From Haberlea rhodopensis (lineage: Eukaryota; Streptophyta; Magnoliopsida; Lamiales; Gesneriaceae), in assembly GCA_907163345.1 (NCBI GenBank), contig CAJQUN010000003.1, positions 10,458,821 to 10,522,820 of the forward strand: a stretch of 64,000 nucleotides of DNA. The letters run 5' to 3'. The notes under the pieces were generated by a model, which worked only from the letters and a program-made list of their open reading frames with translations, made no database searches and was not told where the DNA came from. The translations under genes and the position numbers were made by a program. Positions 22,886-32,643 of the stretch are shown piece by piece. How positions within the stretch are numbered: position 1 is the first letter of the stretch; each line of letters opens with the position of its first letter.

Positions 22886-24325
22886 TGTTGCGTAAAATCC
22901 CTTACCGCAAGCGCACGGTAGTCAAGTTTTAGTATAGAAAGATGTCGAACCCACAGAGATTGATTAAATAGTTAAATCTAAGTACTGAATTAAAATAATC
23001 TTTGCTTTATTTAGAGAATCGAATAGTTGAGTGTTATGCGAATAATAAAAATTAATTAACTAACGATGATCAAATACTGAGTTGAAAAGAAATCAGTTGG
23101 AGACGAATCTAGGAGTACGATTTCACTTGTTCATCCACTACACTTATCATTCCTTGATTTCCATGTTATGGATTTCCTAGTTTACTAGCCGAGAATTCTT
23201 ATTTGTTTCTACTCCCCCTCCCGGGTGTTAAGCAGAATTAATTATCTAACATTAATCTTGATATCCCTATCTAAGATTAATTATCAAACAATTGTAAAAG
23301 CGCAGTAATTCCTTTGACGACTTCTATGGAGTTATAGGCCTTCCGAACAATATAACTACCACGATACGAATTCCTTCTTTCCTATTCACAACCCCCTCTC
23401 CCGAGTTATAGATCACGAATATAGAATCATTCAATCCATGGCCAGTAGATTAAAAGCATTAAGAACAGGAAAACATAAATAAACCATACGGAAATCCAAA
23501 TAAACTTCAATCAATTCATAATAAGCGTAGTTTCAAAACAAGCTACATCGTCTCCTAGAAATTAAAATTAGCTCATGCTAGAAGTATTTAAACACATAGA
23601 CATGTTTAAATAACCCATAAAAATTGCTAAAAGTTTAGAGATACAAAACGAATTGGACGCTATTCTTCGATCTCCGATGAACGCCGCCGTCTCGTGATGA
23701 ATTCTCTCCTTTTTGCTCCGAGCCGTCGTCGTTATTCTTCTCCGTTCTTCAACCCTAGCCTCCTTCTCTCCAAGAATATGTCTAAGTCTGAATATCTCGA
23801 AAATCCTCCTCTAAAACCTTTTAAAAGTCCCGTGCAAACTCCTAAGGAAAATCTCCAAAATTACCAAAATTCCATTGGCGTAATTACGCCTCCGAAGTGG
23901 CGTAATTACGCATGTCGACGTGTCTAAAGAACTGGCTTCCCGCGTGACTGGCGTAATTACGCCTGAAAACAGGCGTAGTTACGCCTGAACAAAATCTCAA
24001 AGCCGTAGCTTAGGCGTAGTTACGCCTCCAAATAGGCGTAGTTACGCCTCAAGACATTCTCCAAAAAATGATTTGCCGTGGGTTAGGCGTAGTTACGCCT
24101 CAGAGTAGGCGTCTTTACGCCTGTTGCCATGATTGAAAGTGTAGATTTTTGGCTTCAATTCATCCGTTCTTTCCGTCATTTGCACCCTTTTAGTCCACAA
24201 AACATGTAATTACCTGGATTCCTGCAAAACAAAACATAACAAAACCAAAAGCGTAATTCTGATCGAAAACTAACACTAAACCATGCAAATAAGAAGAAAT
24301 ATAAGTGTATAAAATACACTTATCA
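22886..24325 (-). repeat. 5' LTR of the Athila element (1440 bp)
   Basis: This is the full-length LTR, running TGTTGCG to TTATCA on the plus strand. It includes the 792 bp segment that the other LTR has lost, bounded by TTCTTTCC at 23375-23382 and 24167-24174. Eight GGCGTARTTACGCC-type palindromes lie at about 23877-24122. The plus-strand open frame at 23694-23927 lies inside the LTR and is not a gene. Confidence 0.92.
23877..24122. repeat. Array of eight GGCGTARTTACGCC palindromes in the Athila LTR
   Basis: Copies start at about 23877, 23899, 23950, 23971, 24012, 24034, 24086 and 24108, usually in pairs about 21 bases apart. Four have the GGCGTAGTTACGCC centre. The spacers are unrelated, so selection or local copying acts on the 14-mer itself. 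Confidence 0.9.
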
Positions 24326-25570
24326 GTTTTCGTGTTGATTCTTGGATTATTTTACGATTTTTGGTATATATTTCTATATTTCAGGAATCAATGTTAAAAT
24401 GCATAAAAGTAGAGGAAATGAGCCAAAATTGATGAAAAGGGACCGAACCGAGCGAACGCGTCAAAGCCGGGAAAGGAAGAAAAGAAAAAAAGAAAAGAAA
24501 AAAAATAAATCAAGCTCGATCGATCGAGACTCAATTCTCGATCAATCGGCTTGGACAGAAAATTGGCGATCGATCGAGCAGTCTGCTCGATCGATCGGCC
24601 GGAGGAGTTTTCTGAAAAATAAATTCCTTATAGAGTTTGTGTCCAACAAGGAAGTCCATGATTCTCTTCCCTCTATATATTTGGACGAAAATCACAACCG
24701 ATATCAGACTTCTTAACCTAGGAATAGCCTCCACTCCTCCATACTCCATATCACCTTCATCCACCATCACCTCTTCATCCTAGGAATTGGAACAAGCCAA
24801 CAAGAGAATCGAATCAATCTACGAAAAGTCGACTTGGGAGTTTTCTTTTACTTTTCTATTATTGTTTTAAATGAATATATTGGATTTGTTGTGTTTTTGA
24901 TGATTGAGAAATATCAATAACATAGTTTTTCCTATTGATTTTGAGATTGAATTCCTATATCCTCTATGTGCATGTTTTATTGTTCTTCATGCTTTTGAAG
25001 GATTGATCCCCTTTGAATGATATTTTATTATAATTGAGATCGAGAGATAAAATTATAATACGATATAATAATTCATGCCGCGTGTTAAAGATTAAGATCG
25101 AGAGATAAAATCACATAAGAGTGATAGCTTTGGGTTGTTTAATCTAAAGTTAGTGGTTTTCATAAAGCGCATTCAATATTAAATTGTTAATTAAGTGAAG
25201 GAGAGTTACTTGTTGCAATTTGATGTTAGATTTAAATATAGCTCGAGAGAGTATATTGAATAAATTCGGAAAACCCGTCACCTTAGAGATGTATGGAGAA
25301 AAGAATTGTAAGAATTGGGTTATGTGAATAATTGTCTTGAAAATTCTTTCTTGTGGATTTTTCTCGTGATCGTCGATTGTTTTGGTTGGACTAGAGTAGT
25401 GTAATTTAATTATTAGTTTAATTATTAATTAATTATCGTAGGTTAAATATAGTCAAAAACGTCTTATTTGGTACTTGTTTGTTACTCCGTGTGGATTCGA
25501 CAATCCGTATTCTTCGTATCTATACTAAAACTTGACACCGTGCACTTGCGTATAATCGCTACACTGGAAA
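24326..25570 (+). mobile_element. LTR-like sequence of an outer gypsy-type element with CGATCGATCG motifs
   Basis: This follows the minus-strand Athila element and most likely continues the LTR that began at 14574. It ends near CGCTACA at about 25567, in a style typical of Athila/Tat LTR 3' ends. It holds an A-rich run (24475-24510), CGATCGATCG palindromes at 24515-24601 and AT-rich DNA. No coding domain follows, so this is a solo or truncated LTR. Flanking bases do not show a clear target duplication. The open frame at 24342-24716 is low-complexity. Confidence 0.6.
24515..24601. repeat. Four CGATCGATCG-type palindromes in the outer LTR
   Basis: CTCGATCGATCGAG, CTCGATCAATCGG, GCGATCGATCGAG and CTCGATCGATCGG occur within 90 bases. 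The same core is arrayed in the Tekay LTR at 31120-31313, an element of a different lineage. Confidence 0.85.
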
Positions 25571-25602
25571 AATAATTGTTTAAAATAATAGCGATTTTAA
25601 AA

Positions 25603-26819
25603 TAATCAATGTTTGTAATAACCATTCAAAAAGTTGCGAGCTTTGCATACTTAGTCCACAGAAATCGACGATAAAAAAAATCAAGTTAATCGATGTTTGT
25701 GATAATCGAAAGCTTCTACACAAGTTACAAAGTGAATTGATGAACCAAATAATTTTTTTATGGTGGTGCTAGTTAAAGGCTATTTTTAAAAAAATTAACT
25801 TAAAGAATATATTTCGAACTTAGGGCTATTTTTAAAATATAACTTAAGTGAATGCCAAAATTAATTATAGTAATTGCTATGAGGCCATTTTAGAAAATCC
25901 CTCTTGATTTAGTGGTATCTTCAGTTGGGTATTGTTATGAGTTTTTTAGATTTTGCCTGTGTGAATACATATTATAATTATAACATTATACAGTCCATTA
26001 AAATTAGGATGGATTCTTGGAAATATTTTTAAATTTTAGTTCTACATTCTTTATGTGGTTGCTTATTTTGTGTTAATGGCTGATTCCATTTCAAGACTCT
26101 TGAAAGAATACTCTTTATTAGCTTTCAGAGTCTTGGTGTAGTGTATGGGGACCTTAGCATCTCCATTCTATATGTGTAACCGAACAATTTCGGCAATGGA
26201 AGGCATCTTGAGAAAAGGAACTGAATTTTTACTGCCATCTCCAAAATTTAGCTCAACTTATTTGTTTTCACAGTTAAATGATCAATCTTGATCATAGGAT
26301 TTATTTTTCAAAAAAAAAAGAGTTCTTTTCCTGATGCTAACTGTTTTAACATATAACTATCTATGTTTAGTGTGTCACCTTTTGTAATTTTTACTTCCAT
26401 CAGTTGAGCTTTACTATGACATATAATGTTGTCATACTGTTAAAGGAGGGGAGAAGAAATGAGGATGAGAGACAAATTATAAGCGTTGAATCAACGACAA
26501 AAAATGGTGAGAATCTTCTTTATGACATGTGTGTTATTTTGACTTTTTTATCTAATTTTGATTAACTTAGGCCATAAATCCTATTCTTCCTTGGATATGC
26601 TCGATAATAATTTTTCAAAGGTGGCATTCTTTTGTAATATGTGGATAGTATTCAACAAGCATTTGATCGCAATCTTCTCTGAATTGATTTATTTAGATAC
26701 TTCAAAGAAACTGAAGAAGCTGCAATGGCTATTAGGAGGTTGAAAGAATTGCTGGAAGCACGTAAATCTTCAGTTTGTGACAATTATGTTTAATTGTTAT
26801 TTGGGCCATTATTAGTTAT
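25603..26819. repeat. Tandem array, unit 2, second part (matches 6708-7819)
   Basis: The match to unit 1 resumes at TAATCAATGTTTGTAATAACC and ends at the target site GTTAT (26815-26819) of the Copia insertion. Between about 25985 and 26190 the sequence is unrelated to the matching part of unit 1 (7080-7235), a local replacement inside an otherwise aligned block. Confidence 0.85.
26701..26791 (+). pseudogene. Kinesin-like (KIN-4 type) exon fragment, unit 2 copy
   Basis: One frame reads ETEEAAMAIRRLKELLEARK followed by SSVCDN. It is the counterpart of 7711-7800 and appears closer to the expected kinesin coiled-coil sequence than unit 1, where Met replaces the first Arg of the pair. It lies 28 bases before the Copia insertion. 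No other kinesin exon is seen. Confidence 0.5.
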
Positions 26820-27672
26820 TGTAAGGATTTCGTTCCGCTTTCGATCTCGATTGATAACCTGCAATCAAGAAACAAAAACAATCACAGTATACAATTTCAA
26901 CTAATTAAAACTATAAACTGAAATGCAAAACAAGAGTAAGGAATTAGGGCTCAGATCGAGCTGGGTTTCCTTTCAACGTCGTCACCGGGGAACCAAGGTA
27001 TCGAATCCAAAAGATGGAGACACACACACTGCCCGAAGACACTACCCGAAGACCCTGCCCGAACACTGCCCTAAGCATACAGCTCACGGCCACACCAGCA
27101 CCACAGCTCACGGCCACACACAGTGCACACAGCACCAGGCTCGAGGCGCACACACAGCACCAACCACGGCCACACAGCACCACCCTAAGCACAAGGCGCA
27201 CGCAGCACCACTCAAGCACAAGGCGCACACAGCACCACTCAAGCACAAGGCGCACCAGTGCACACAGCCACTGCCAGTGCACACAGCACCACACCCACGG
27301 CCACGCCAAACACCACCCTAAGCTCAAGGCCACACACACAGTGCACCCACTCTCACACAGAAAGCACAAAGCACTCAGTCAACCACAAAGGAAAAACCGA
27401 GACAGGAAGACAAAGGGGGGGGGGGGGGGGGTTTCAGGCTTGTTACCTCATCATGAACCCAAGCCAACATAAAGGCACCGAGGGAGACGAAGAGGAGGGT
27501 GCAAGTCCCAAAGAATTGATCCAGCCGAAGAGACACAGCAGGAGAAGCTTCTGGAGAAGGTGGGAGACGAAGGGTGAGGGGAATGGGATGGAAGTGGGGG
27601 CTCGGTTATGGCATAGGAAAGGGCCAAGCAAAAGCCCAATGCAATTTATAGGTAATGGGCCAAAACCCAACA
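26820..27672 (-). repeat. 3' LTR of the reduced Copia element (853 bp)
   Basis: It runs TGTAAGG to CCCAACA. It holds about 2.6 copies of a 27 bp CA-rich repeat (27187-27258) and a run of 17 G at 27415-27431. The other LTR has more repeat copies and is about 213 bp longer. Confidence 0.93.
27187..27258. repeat. 27 bp minisatellite, short allele (Copia 3' LTR)
   Basis: Two complete 27 bp units start at 27187 and 27214 and a partial one at 27241, each beginning AAGCACAAGGCGCAC. The unit length is a multiple of three, so every frame stays open through it. The open frames called across this stretch on both strands are artefacts of that. Confidence 0.9.
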
Positions 27673-27687
27673 AATCTCCACCTTGGC
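27673..27687 (-). other. Polypurine tract of the reduced Copia element
   Basis: On the minus strand this reads GCCAAGGTGGAGATT directly before the 3' LTR, the usual form of Copia polypurine tracts. Confidence 0.85.
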
Positions 27688-28086
27688 ACAATACCGGCTG
27701 CACCTCGACGTAAGGAAAACCCAATAGATGACTCATCATCGCCCAAAGGGTCCCCACAACACACACAGTATTGTGTGGACCAAATTCCTGTCATAGCACA
27801 CAGCACAGACAAAGGAAAAACAATAACAAGCACACAGCAAGTTAAAGTGGGAAAGTAACCAGGGTAACAGTTTTATAACGAGCACACAGCAGGTTATAAA
27901 ACACTAACCAAGGGACTAAACATGCATCAATCATAAGTATCAAATTTTAAAAAATTTAAACATGATTGAAATTTACTAAGGGACAAACACTTAGTACACA
28001 TATCAGCAGGATTAAACACATAATCACTTAGATTATCACCTACAGATAACAACCATTGAACAACATTCCAAAGCACAAAGCTAGGA

Positions 28087-29112
28087 TTATTCATTATATC
28101 TACTTAAGCAACTAATAGCATAAGCTATACCATGCCAAGTACTAACCATTAAATACATTAAGCAACTAATAGCATAAGCTATATCATGCCAAGTACTAAC
28201 CAGCAAATACATTAAGCAACCAATAGCATAAGCTATATCATGCAAATCTTCATGTTCAATCGCAACTAATTCATCATGCACAACATGTTCATGTTCAACA
28301 ACACTACCATGATTTACAAGCATTCCATGAATTTCAGGTTCATTAACATGACGTACACCAGTTAAATGCTCCACCTCGCAAGGAGTAGCACTGGACTCAG
28401 ACTCATCAACATGCACAGAACTCATAGTCACATTAGGGGAAGGGAAATCCGGGAATTTCACTCTTTGCTGTTTGCCATAAACACACGAATCACAGAAAGG
28501 CATGCAAGACAACTTGTCTTTACCAACGCAACCTTTTTCATGCAAATTCTCTAGACCTTTAGAACTTATATGACCTAATCTCCTATGCCACAGATCAGTC
28601 AAGTCATCAGTCACAGAATTCACATTATCATATACAGATTCAGTTTTGCAAACATAAAGATGTCTTTTCTTTTTACCTTTGAAAACAACCAAAGAATCCT
28701 TTATGATTTTCATAACTCCATTTCCCCATCTACCCTCAAGACCACATGATTCTAATCCAGAACAAGACAACAAATTATTGCACAAAGCAGGAACATGTCT
28801 CACATCTTTTAGAGTCATAGAATAAGCATATTCGTCATCTTCAAGTTTCTTAGCAGATGTAATGTTCTCAGCCCAATTACCATCAATAGCTTTAAATACT
28901 TTTTGCTGTTTAAAATTCCTTTCATCTTTTGTTGCCATAGAAAAATCAGATTTTCCATTAAACGGTTCAAGGTTATATCCAGAAATTGAAGCCATCATAA
29001 CTAAGCAGAGAGGCACACACAATTTCAATAACCAAACAGCATAAGCAAGGACCACAAGGCACACAAAACACAATGAAAGAATTAACCAAGCTAAGGGAAG
29101 GAAAAATCGCAA
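28087..29112 (-). pseudogene. Rearranged Copia gag-pol remnant (341 residues)
   Basis: The frame joins pieces that are far apart in a normal Copia polyprotein. A Copia gag start (YNLEPFNGKSDFSMATKDER) is followed by a protease-to-integrase linker with DVRHVPALCNNLLSCSGLES and the pre-integrase motif LWHRRLGHISSKGLENLHEK with CDSCVYGKQQR. The C-terminus is the end of the reverse transcriptase, given three times as an 18-residue repeat around DIAYAISCLMYLMVSTWH. No integrase core or YVDD site is present. The frame is open although most of the gene is deleted. ATG choice is uncertain; the gag-like start near MASISGYNLEPF is more natural than the upstream hydrophobic extension. Confidence 0.8.
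28104..28250. repeat. 54 bp tandem repeat, three copies, within the Copia remnant
   Basis: Units start at 28104, 28158 and 28212 with TTAAGCAACTAATAGCATAA or a one-base variant. The first two are nearly identical over 54 bases and the third is partial. In the minus-strand frame each unit encodes 18 residues of the end of the reverse transcriptase. Confidence 0.9.
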
Positions 29113-29269
29113 TCACCCACAAGATCACAATACACTCAACGGTGTACGAGCATGGGACTTCAGATTGAGATTTTCCTACGGGTAAGGGACACAATTACAC
29201 CTAGAAACAAGATAGTAAAAAATGATTAAAGGGTTAGAATAATCACTTACTACCCAGAGACAAAGCTCT

Positions 29270-29518
29270 GGGGTGACGGAACCACACTGACCGAAGCACC
29301 GAAGGCACTGCCCGAGATCTGCCCAAGATTCCAGTCGCTGCCCGAACTCTCCAGCTGCTGCCCGAAGCCTCCAGCTGCTGCCCGAAGCCTCCTGCTGCTG
29401 CCCGAAGCCCAACAAGCACTGCCCGAGACCAGCCGAGCTCTCCAGCCGCTGCCCGAGGTCTGCCCGAGCACTCTTGCTGCTGCCCGAAGTCCACCGAGCA
29501 CTCCACCAGGCACGGAAC
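29270..29518. repeat. CTGCCCGAAG minisatellite next to the Copia primer site
   Basis: Short units built on CTGCTGCCCGAAGCCTCC and CTGCCCGAG repeat irregularly for about 250 bases between the primer-binding site and the coding remnant. The same TGCCCGAA word repeats inside both LTRs (for example 27040-27075). All frames stay open through it; I do not call them genes. Confidence 0.75.
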
Positions 29519-29530
29519 GCTCTGATACCA
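29519..29530 (-). other. Primer-binding site for initiator tRNA-Met (Copia)
   Basis: On the minus strand this reads TGGTATCAGAGC, complementary to the 3' end of plant initiator tRNA-Met. One base separates it from the LTR edge at 29532. Confidence 0.92.
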
Positions 29531-29531
29531 C

Positions 29532-30358
29532 TGTAAGGATTTCGTTCCGCTTTCGATCTCGATTGATAACCTGCAATCAAGAAACAAAAACAATCACAGT
29601 ATACAATTTCAACTAATTAAAACTATAAACTGAAATGCAAAACAAGAGTAAGGAATTAGGGCTCAGGTCGAGCTGAGTTTCCTTTCAACGTCGTCACCGG
29701 GGAACCAAGGTATCGAATCCAAAAGGTGGAGACACACACACTGCCCGAAGACACTACCCGAAGACCCTGCCCGAACACTGCCCTAAGCACACAGCTCTAG
29801 CACACAGCTCACGGCCACACCAGCACCACAGCTCACGACCACACACAGTGCACACAGCACCAGGCTCGAGGCGCACACACGGCACCAACCACGGCCACAC
29901 AGCACCACCCTAAGCACAAGGCGCACGCAGCACCACTCAAGCACAAGGCGCACACAGCACCACTCAAGCACAATGTGCACACAGCACCACTCAAGCACAA
30001 CCACACCAGTGCACACAGCCACTGCCAGTGCACACAGCACCACCATAAGCACAAGGCGCACGCAGCACCACTCAAGCACAAGGCGCACACAGCACCACTC
30101 AAGCACAAGGCGCACACAGCACCACTCAAGCACAAGGCGCACACAACACCACTCAAGCACAAGGCGCACCAGTGCACACAGCCACTGCCAGTGCACACAG
30201 CACCACACCCACGGCCACGCCAAGCACCACCCTAAGCTCAAGGCCACACACACAGTGCACCCACTCTCACACAGAAAGCACAAAGCACTCAGTCAACCAC
30301 AAACGAAAAACCGAGACAGGAATACAAAGGGGGCGGGGGGGGTTTCAGGCTTGTTACC
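29532..30358 (-). repeat. 5' LTR of the reduced Copia element, inner part, ending at the Tekay insertion
   Basis: It runs from TGTAAGG at 29532 to the duplicated target TTACC at 30354-30358. The rest of the LTR lies at 45386-45624. Without the insertion it would be about 1066 bp, longer than its partner because the 27 bp minisatellite has expanded. Confidence 0.93.
29912..30172. repeat. 27 bp minisatellite, expanded allele (Copia 5' LTR)
   Basis: Complete units start at 29912, 29939, 29966, 30047, 30074, 30101 and 30128, with a partial one at 30155 and a diverged 54 base interruption at 29993-30046. The unit at 29966 has the changes AATGTGCAC. The partner LTR has only two complete units. Confidence 0.9.
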
Positions 30359-31119
30359 TGTGATATCCCCGAAATAATTAATTGCATTTTGGACGATAAT
30401 TATGTTTATGCGATATTATGGTGATAATTAGATTATATGTTGGGACTAATTATCTTGGTACAATGCTTGTCACATGGTAGGAGTGACCCGGTAGAGCATT
30501 TCGGGATGCATGTTATACATGTGAGGAATTTTGGGTGTTAAAATGGTTTGAATGATATGGATTGTGTTCATTTAGGTAAAACATGATTTTAATGGTATTT
30601 TTGGTGCATTGTGGTAAAATGCTTTTAAAATATCATGTTGGGGTATATTATATACCATGCTTGTGTCTTGTTACACATTTGAAACCATAACATCATTTGA
30701 AACCATAGCATGGTATGAGCCACTTGCTCACTTTATATCAAATCCTTTCCATCACCTTTAAGTCAAAACCCACCTGCACCTTCTCTCTTGCAAGAAAAAC
30801 TTTCCATTTTCGTTTCTGCATCAAAAGGAAAGGGGAAAACTTGGTGAAAGGGTTCATTTGGTGTTTTCTTGCTAGAAACTTGGAGCTCAAAGGGTAAGCT
30901 ACCACCTTGGTTGAGTTTTGTTGAGTTTTGATTGGGTTTGTAGCTTATTTTTGGGGATTTAAGGGTGGATCTTGGTCCAACATCTTGTTATGTTTGGAAG
31001 TTGCATTTTTAAGGTTGTTTTGTGGCTTTAAGTTGAGCATGGTAGTTGTTCTTGGTTGTGCTTGAGTGTAGATGTTGATAGAAGCTCATATATGGAAGTT
31101 TATTTCTGAAACAGGGCTT

Positions 31120-31313
31120 CTCGATCGATCGGAAAATGGATCCGATCGATCGAGCAAAGCAGAGCCTGAACAAGGCGCGTAATGGGCTTACCGATCGATC
31201 GGTGTGACGTCTCGATCGATCGGTGAAATGGCTCGATCGATCGGTGGAGGCAGTGCTTGGATGCCAAATTTTCTTAGCTTGGCGATCGATCGGGGCTTGG
31301 GACCGATCGATCG
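31120..31313. repeat. Seven CGATCGATCG-type palindromes, Tekay 5' LTR
   Basis: Copies start at about 31121, 31143, 31191, 31212, 31232, 31282 and 31303, each with an 8-10 bp self-complementary core. The flanks vary between CT, CC, GG and GC. The 3' LTR repeats the array at 44069-44262. Confidence 0.92.
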
Positions 31314-31734
31314 CAAGGCACAAAATTGTGAATTTTGGATTTTGGTTCTAAATGTTGATGTTTTGGTAATGGTTCATTAATTGGCTTCTAATATGGATTC
31401 ATGTGATTGTGTAGAACCATCCCAGGTAGCCACACAACAAAGGAGATAAAGTTCCACAATATCTCCACTTTTGGAACCAAGGTACGTAGTGAGACGTACG
31501 AGCATCGGACGGTAAAACGTATTTATTACGCTTTGTATTGATTTCGCACTATGGTTGTGCACATGGAATTGATTAGGCATTGTGGTTGCATATGGGCTAA
31601 TGTTTATACATCATGGATTGTATACATGATTGGTCATGCATTTTGGTTGCATGTGTATATTGGATGCATTGCTGCATGTGATTGTGAGTCAGGAATTATA
31701 TTCCAGTAATGGAGAATACTTGTTGTTAGTGGCG

Positions 31735-31913
31735 TAGCGATGTGAATACTTGCCGCTGTCATACCGTAGCGATGAGAGAATATTTGCCGCTAATATGAAG
31801 CGAAGAACACGACCGCTGTCATATTTATAGCGAGGGATATTAGTGCCGCTGGTATTGTCTTAAGCGAGGGGTATTTCCGCTGTCATGTTAACGCGAGGGG
31901 CATTATGCCACTG
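31735..31913. repeat. Six degenerate units of about 31 bp, each able to form an AGCG...CGCT hairpin
   Basis: Each unit begins with AGCG (CGCG in the last), has 10-18 purine/AT-rich bases, and ends with CCGCT (CCACT in the last), followed by GTCATA or a similar spacer. Stem arms are four to five bases. The 3' LTR copy is at 44684-44862. Confidence 0.8.
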
Positions 31914-32435
31914 ATATAATAAGACTCGGAAATTGAACACGGAACATATGGGAATCGGATGCATGTCATAACATACATTGTTGGTAATATAATCTACTGA
32001 TTATCATTTGGTACAGGGATAACCCAAGGGAGCATTTTAAATGTGTTACATACAGGAAGTGAATCACATTTACAATTATTCATTTGAATTGCTGTCATAT
32101 CGTTGTGTATATGATTTTATACATGCTCATGGTTTTGGGGTTGTTCCTGTAGGTACTTTTGGGCGGACGGGCTAAGGCGAGTTGGTGCAGTGAGCTAGTG
32201 CGGAGTGCTCTTGTAGCAGGCACATTCTTTTGTATAGTATCTACTCTAGGAGTAGTGTAAAACTATAGGATTAACATTCATAGTTGAGAATGTAATTAAT
32301 CCATTTTGGATCTTTATTTTGGCACTGTAATTTATTAGCTCAGAGCATCGACACAACCTTTATACTCTGTTTATGCATGGAAATTTTTAATTACGCCTTT
32401 AGTCCGCACTTAAGGAACTAGGGTCCTTACATTAG

Positions 32436-32447
32436 TGGTATCAGAGC
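32436..32447 (+). other. Primer-binding site for initiator tRNA-Met (Tekay)
   Basis: TGGTATCAGAGC lies four bases after the 5' LTR edge, complementary to the 3' end of initiator tRNA-Met. Confidence 0.95.
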
Positions 32448-32643
32448 AGTGGTTAGAGAACCCGGGAACGAGTGAAGGGTAGCCTTAGCATGATTGACTA
32501 GGTGCTTACATTTAAAGCATGTTTATGCATGTAGTGCATATTGATGTATATCCTGTTATACTAACATGCTTATTATCATTCCTGTTATCTAACGGCATAA
32601 CATATATTCTTGTTTGGAGTTGTTTTAACCCTTGTGTTACAGC

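Larger units (their letters stand above)
14628..24325 (-). mobile_element. Athila-type Ty3/gypsy retrotransposon, minus strand, defective
   Basis: On the minus strand the order is 5' LTR (22886-24325), tRNA-Asp primer site (22862-22879), gag, protease, reverse transcriptase, RNase H and integrase. A 2.2 kb non-coding 3' region, a polypurine tract (15275-15292) and the 3' LTR (14628-15274) follow. The gag and pol sequences and the CATTGAGGACAATG and GGGAGGCAACCC motifs are typical of the Athila lineage. It is inactive: gag ends at a premature stop, pol has frame breaks near 20990 and 19705, and one reverse transcriptase Asp is His. No 5 bp target duplication is visible at its edges. Confidence 0.92.
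30359..32431 (+). repeat. 5' LTR of the Tekay element (2073 bp)
   Basis: It runs TGTGATATCCCC to GGTCCTTACA. It holds seven CGATCGATCG-type palindromes (31120-31313), a series of AGCG...CGCT mini-hairpins (31735-31913) and no gene. The open frames within it at 30715-30897, 31009-31323 and 31377-31580 recur in the 3' LTR and are not called. Confidence 0.95.

Noticed and set aside
29176..29593. Overlapping minus-strand frames rich in Gly, Ser, Arg and Ala
   Set aside because: They read the CTGCCCGAAG minisatellite and the LTR edge in three phases; no single frame is favoured.
27187..30172. Regularly spaced short repeats that could suggest a CRISPR array
   Set aside because: Units are contiguous without unique spacers and lie in a plant retrotransposon LTR.
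26944..30377. Long open frames on both strands through the CA-rich Copia LTRs (for example 29783-30283 and 26944-27369)
   Set aside because: They are created by 27 bp and other repeats whose unit is a multiple of three; the same frames exist in both LTRs and show only repeat-encoded residues.
30715..31580. Open frames in the Tekay LTR (also at 43664-44529)
   Set aside because: They are identical in both LTRs, carry no motif and cross the palindrome array; they are chance frames.
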